Assembly (NCBI GenBank): GCA_026874595.1
Contig: CM049306.1
Span: forward strand, 62,874,019-62,938,018
Direction of reading: 5' to 3'
Length of the DNA: 64,000 nucleotides
Origin: Sipunculus nudus
Lineage: Eukaryota > Annelida > Sipuncula > Golfingiida > Sipunculidae
In this document: positions 59,349-64,000 of the stretch, piece after piece
How the letters are laid out: each line of letters begins with the position of its first letter
Numbering within the stretch: the stretch's first letter is position 1
The notes under the pieces: model-generated
Databases searched by the model: none
Told to the model about the DNA's origin: nothing
Seen by the model: the letters and a program-made list of their open reading frames with translations, nothing else
Translations under genes and position numbers: made by a program

Positions 59349-62300
59349 ATAAGTTTAAAAATCTACTGATTATTATTCAGTGTAAAGTCAAACTTGTAAG
59401 TCTCATATCTGATGAACTGGTTAAGCCAATTTAATTTTGTTTTCCATTCTGATATATGTGTAAATATATAATACATATATGTAAATTAGGTTCATAAATT
59501 CAGTGTTGAGGTCCAAACAAAAAGCTTTTTTTTCAACAGCCTTGAACACACCTTGTCTGACTGTGTGTCTGTTTTAACTTTGACACAGTACCAGGTCTAC
59601 AGAAGACTTCACCAAGAGGTAAAACTCGGACGGAAAACGGGCAAACGCCAATCTTTATGGATTGGCAAGACTTTAAGTTGTAAATTTTTAATCGTTATAA
59701 ATGCTTTGATCGATTTACGATGTGCCCAGCCGCTACTTGTTTAACGAAAACATTGGAAGATAATAAATGTATCTTGTATCCGGCATGTTTGCTGGGATGT
59801 TTGTGGTCCATTTGCATGTGGCATGGTTATATAAGCCTGCCGGTGGATGGGTGTATATTATGTAAGTAATAAGCATGTAGTAGTAGAAGTCATTGGTTAA
59901 CATTTACCACTGCTTGAAACTTTCAAACTCGAATTAAGTTAAGGGAGCAACCAATGATTATGTATGAATGAGCTTAACGGAGCTACTCAAATGGTTGTGT
60001 ATACTCTAAGTGTTTAGTTCTTTAAAAATAAACAAAAAAGTGATGTATTGCATGGCATAGTACAACACGGTTTACGAAAAGGCTTTCAGCACATGTTTGT
60101 GACAACAGCTGTTCTTGAATGAACCAAGCTTGCAACGCAAAAGGTTAGAGATAACCGGATAATTCTTATCCCGTCATTAAAACATTGAGCCATATAATAA
60201 TGAACCAAAAAACAGATAAACATATACCAATTAAATCCTTATCATATTACAGTAGTTCCATGTGTATAAGTCGATCCGTCAGCAGATATTTAAGAAATCA
60301 GCAGCTATATTAATCAAGGACCGGAGACAAACTCAATATTAATTTACTTAAACTGTCAGGAAAGTGTGCAAAACATTTATTCGTTTAACCTCCTTAAAAG
60401 GCGGTGTTCAAATGAAGTATACAAAATGCTCTCTTTTCTTTTCATACTAATGACTGATTACAGATCTTAATAGATCTCAACTAGAAAGAATTATCTTCCT
60501 TTTATGTTTAATTAATCCAGCATTACGTTTCCTTGAATTCATTTGAAAGGAGCAATCAGATCACATTGACTTTTATGGACTTTTATTTTCAAATTTATAA
60601 AGAGATTTGAGTGATTAATTAGTTAAATTCGGCTTTAAGTAAAGACAGATTACAAAGACGAACCTCATTAATCAAACCTCCTCCAGGACGTTCATAATGC
60701 GGCGCAGTCACTCAACCTCTTATCAATGGTTAAACCCCTGCTTCTATTTTACGGTCTCTAAATCTTTGCCATAAATCACTTGTTAATTATTGATGTTAAT
60801 TAGGGCCAATTCTTATTATTTCATTTATCTCTGTCAATATCATGTTTTTAACAACTATAATTTGAAGAAACCATAATCCCCATAACGCTATCTATACCAG
60901 ACTTTAACCAGCTTAACGGACTGCGTTGTTAGATTTTAAACATTAAGCGATCCTTCCCGGGAGGTCCGGCTTAAATTGAGACAAATGGACAACCCCGGTT
61001 ATCCCTAGCGCAATCAATCTGCTCTGAGGCACTTATAATATTAAAGAACATATGTTACAGATAACACCACCCTGATTGCTCCCTAGGGTAATACCGCCGG
61101 AGATGCTATTATTGACAAGATAAGCTACACTTTACATGACAAGCATACAACAGTAAAATAATATGTTAACCTCCGGGCAGTCGGATAGCTAACTCCGGCT
61201 ATAGATGGTGTTTTTGGTAGATGCTTGCTCTAATTAAAGAAATACTCTATTCAAAATAATAATTTAATTGTTTAATTTGAAAGGCTACAGATCGTGTTTT
61301 TGGTCAATGGCAGCTCTATAACAAGGAATATTCTATTCTAATTAATAAATTTAATTATTTCATTGGAAAGGTTACAGATCGTGTTTTGGTTACTGTTTGG
61401 TAACTGTCAAGAAAAAGGAATATTCTCTTCAAAATAATAAATTTATCGTGTTACCTGATTTCTCTCCAAACACTTAAGGCCGCATGCTAGAACGCCCACA
61501 ATAGTGAGCCAGCCCATGGCCACTTTACGTGTAATCCGTATAGTTTGATATTGTGGTCAAAAGCCATTCAAGCGGGAGCGCATGTGTGGACCGTATGTAT
61601 CAACGGAATCGCGGTGCCATAAGGTTAATTAAGTAGTTTTCTTGGTGGAGACCATGGGTTGTTGTGGCTTTTGCTGTCAATTTATTGAGAATAAATAGGT
61701 GAGAATGTACTGACAGGTACCGGGCGATGATATGCATTATATTTCACTCAGAGAATGTATGTGTCTTTTATGTTTTGAAAAATTACTGATTTATTCTGTA
61801 TTTACACGCCATGTGCCTTAGAGACAGTCGCCCACTGGAAAATGATCCCGCACAGGTCAAACACACAGCGACTGCCGTAGTTGAATTAGAGTGCAGCCTC
61901 CTGGAAGACAGGGTGTGCAACGATGCACACTTCGCAAAAATAATAATGATTGTATGGACCCATGACACCTGCACTGCCACCCAAACTTTAAATGAATTGG
62001 TTGGAATATTCTACGAAATCTTGACCGCTTTAGGATGACTTCCCTTGCGTTTTGGGCGATCCCATTGATGACCCTAGACACATTAATATTAATAAACCAT
62101 AGCCCCCAGGATTTGACATGTTAAATTTAGGCAGAAATCAATTCATTTTTTTTTAAATAATCGAATCCATAAGTGAAACGAAAGGAAATAAACGTTAATC
62201 CAGTCTAAGACCACTGAGGACTATTATGCATCCAACATATCGGATAAATATATCGGATATGTTATAACAGTAATTTTTTTATATAATCTCAGCAAAGATG

Positions 62301-62928
62301 AGAAAATCAGGTATACGTCACAGCTACTTGCTTTTTTTTGGGGGGGGGGGGGGCGGTTTACTAAGGAGAATATGTCAGAGCTACATTATGTATTTTAAAA
62401 TCTAGGGAAATATGATGTATATTACAAAGTGGAATGGTTTATCTGGATATGATGTTACTCTTAGTAAAACTCGTATGTGATTGTATCAATAACAAAATGA
62501 CTCCGGTCTCTTTGTACATCTGGTTCTTGTATGTATTCAGCAAACACAACACTACCTGAATTTTAGCTTATAAGAATGGACTCCTCCATTGCTGGTTTTA
62601 TATATTTTCGCAACGTGGAGTCCACAGCGCTCATACGGAAGTTTTGTAGTCTTATAGAGAAAACAATAATAACCGGGCATAAACATTATTATTATTCATG
62701 GTCACCTTTTAAGAACATTACTATAGAAACTGCTGCACCTTTAGTCAACCGAATACATATGCTTTTCTTTTTACTAACCGGACTTTAAAAAAAAAGCCGA
62801 GCCATAGTTTAATGCAGCAGATAGGGAATGTTTGAGTGAATATTTGGGCTATACATGTGGAGGCTAGATATATTTGTGGTCGGATGTCCAGAAAAGTGCG
62901 CGTAAAAAACAATCAAACGGGCATCCAC

Positions 62929-62930
<2 letters not shown>
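59349..62930. other. Largely unique non-coding DNA
   Basis: No exon is supported; the open frames at 61,783-62,081 on both strands have no recognisable domain. About 60,480-61,450 has low repeat content and dense TTAATTA/ATTAAT words, and contains a pair of ~110-bp related blocks (61,220-61,330 and 61,330-61,445) with GATCGTGTTTT and AATATTCT motifs. A poly-G tract lies at 62,340-62,354. Confidence 0.4.

Positions 62931-62931
<1 letters not shown>

Positions 62932-63010
<79 letters not shown>
62932..63010. repeat. (TA)n microsatellite, host of solo LTR B
   Basis: Pure TA run ending exactly where the solo LTR begins. Confidence 0.97.
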
Positions 63011-63014
<4 letters not shown>

Positions 63015-63906
63015 ACGGAACCTAATATCAACAGATCATGTTGTCATGACGAGCATAATTTTGTTATTGAGATAAAAAAAAAAACAGATTCTGTAACACT
63101 CGGCAGCGAGAAATGTCTAGGGGAATGAATAAAGAAGTCAGTGTTTTTTGTTAACAAATAATTATAATTTATTCTTAGAACAACCCTAACCCTAACAACC
63201 CTATAATACACTAAATCAATACAGTTATACAGTATAAAAACAGTACAACAGCAAATCAATACAATTTCACAGTATAATAAATAAAGTGTACAGTACCTAG
63301 ATACCACCACTGTCACAGCGACAACAATTCCTTTAAAGCATATAATCAAGATGAACAGTTCACAAAAATCTTCTCAGAGAATAACAGTCCAGTTCAATCA
63401 CAAAATCAATTTTTTGTAATCCAAAAGTGAAGCTCTGATAGTGATCCCAAAGGCAAAATGAAGACTGATTAAAATCCGTTACAAATTCGAAGAAGGTCTA
63501 AAACTGCCGCACTTATTTGAAAAGGTCCACAAACTGACTTACACTCTTCTGTGTCCGCTGGAATATATCTCTCCTCTCTCCTCCCTCTTTAAAACACAGC
63601 CCCTTATTTAAAACTTTTCACCTCAAGCCGAGAGCTTTCCAATTCCCGAACAATCCAAAGAACCCAACAATACACACGTTACAGGAAACACCTAGTACAA
63701 GGAACGCTGTGTTTTTTCATATCAGGGTTCCCACGTGGGCCGGCCCGGCTCGGCCAGGCGAGAAAGCCCCAGACTAGCATGACCGCTGTGTTTACACGTC
63801 AGACCCAACCCGTGTGCCGGGCTATGCCACCATAGCAACGGACAATGCTAGCGCTGCACATACACATGTAAGACTGCTGCATACAATAAAAGAGACATTT
63901 GTAACA
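63011..63906 (-). mobile_element. Solo LTR of the 19-27 kb family, copy B
   Basis: Begins TGTTACGGAACC and ends TTTGTAACA on the + strand, the same as copy A. ATAT precedes (end of the TA tract) and follows (63,907-63,910). At 896 bp it is longer than copy A and keeps the GC-rich segment (CGGCCCGGCTCGGCCAGG, near 63,740) that the right LTR of the full element has lost. The TATA region reads TTTAAATAAGG in sense, a change from TATAAATAGG. Confidence 0.9.
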
Positions 63907-64000
63907 ATATGTGGTGTCATATATTGCTTTGTTATGCACTGTCAATCGTGTCTGAAAATTAGAACTCAGCTGTTACTTGTAGCGGGATGACATCTGGCGG

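Noticed and set aside
61783-62081. Overlapping open frames of 65-75 codons on both strands
   Set aside because: No domain, no conserved splice context; mutually shadowing frames.
63183-63200. Telomere-like CCCTAACCCTAAC
   Set aside because: Only two units, and it lies inside the solo LTR where relatives read AACCAAACATT or AACAACCCTAAC; a chance variant.

Overview
The window reads as AT-rich, repeat-laden nuclear DNA of an animal. I infer a marine invertebrate, probably a lophotrochozoan such as a mollusc. The reasons are long (TA)n tracts, many minisatellites, Helitron-like and pogo-like elements, a degenerate Gypsy-type retrotransposon and one intronless rhodopsin-class GPCR. There are no bacterial gene arrays, operons or ribosome-binding sites. 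I have not identified the species.

Layout: 1-4.4 kb is non-coding, with a 39-bp minisatellite at about 2.08-3.44 kb. 4.46-5.38 kb is a TIR transposon with a TA target duplication. 5.9-14.2 kb is AT-rich and repeat-rich; it includes a Helitron-like element (9.12-10.67 kb), a promoter/LTR-like block (12.0-12.5 kb) and nuclear-receptor and p53-type motifs. 17.6-19.3 kb is a tandem duplication. 19,431-27,046 is a complete but decayed LTR retrotransposon. Its LTRs begin TGTTAC and end GTAAC(A), it is flanked by ATAC duplications, and its domains run protease, integrase, reverse transcriptase, RNase H. Integrase lying before RT is unusual for Gypsy elements and is the hallmark of the Gmr1-like group. 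Two solo LTRs of the same family lie at 41,076-41,859 and 63,011-63,906, each flanked by ATAT. 27-36 kb is mostly unique non-coding DNA.

36.4-38.1 kb is a second copy of the Helitron-like family, carrying an expanded 42-bp minisatellite. 39-48 kb is dense in tandem arrays: 40-bp, 35-bp, a ~130-bp unit with poly-G tracts, a 24-bp array with higher-order structure, and 39-bp. 52.3-53.4 kb is an array of ATCGAATATCG motifs. 54.0-54.8 kb is a diverged relative of the 340-bp satellite that interrupts the retrotransposon.

The only intact protein gene I can support is the 370-residue class A GPCR at 56,540-57,652. 59.1-59.35 kb is a small inverted-repeat element, and 59.4-62.9 kb is non-coding. Most other open frames are random, or arise because repeat units of 24 or 42 bp are multiples of three and lack stops. 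No tRNA, rRNA or CRISPR was found.
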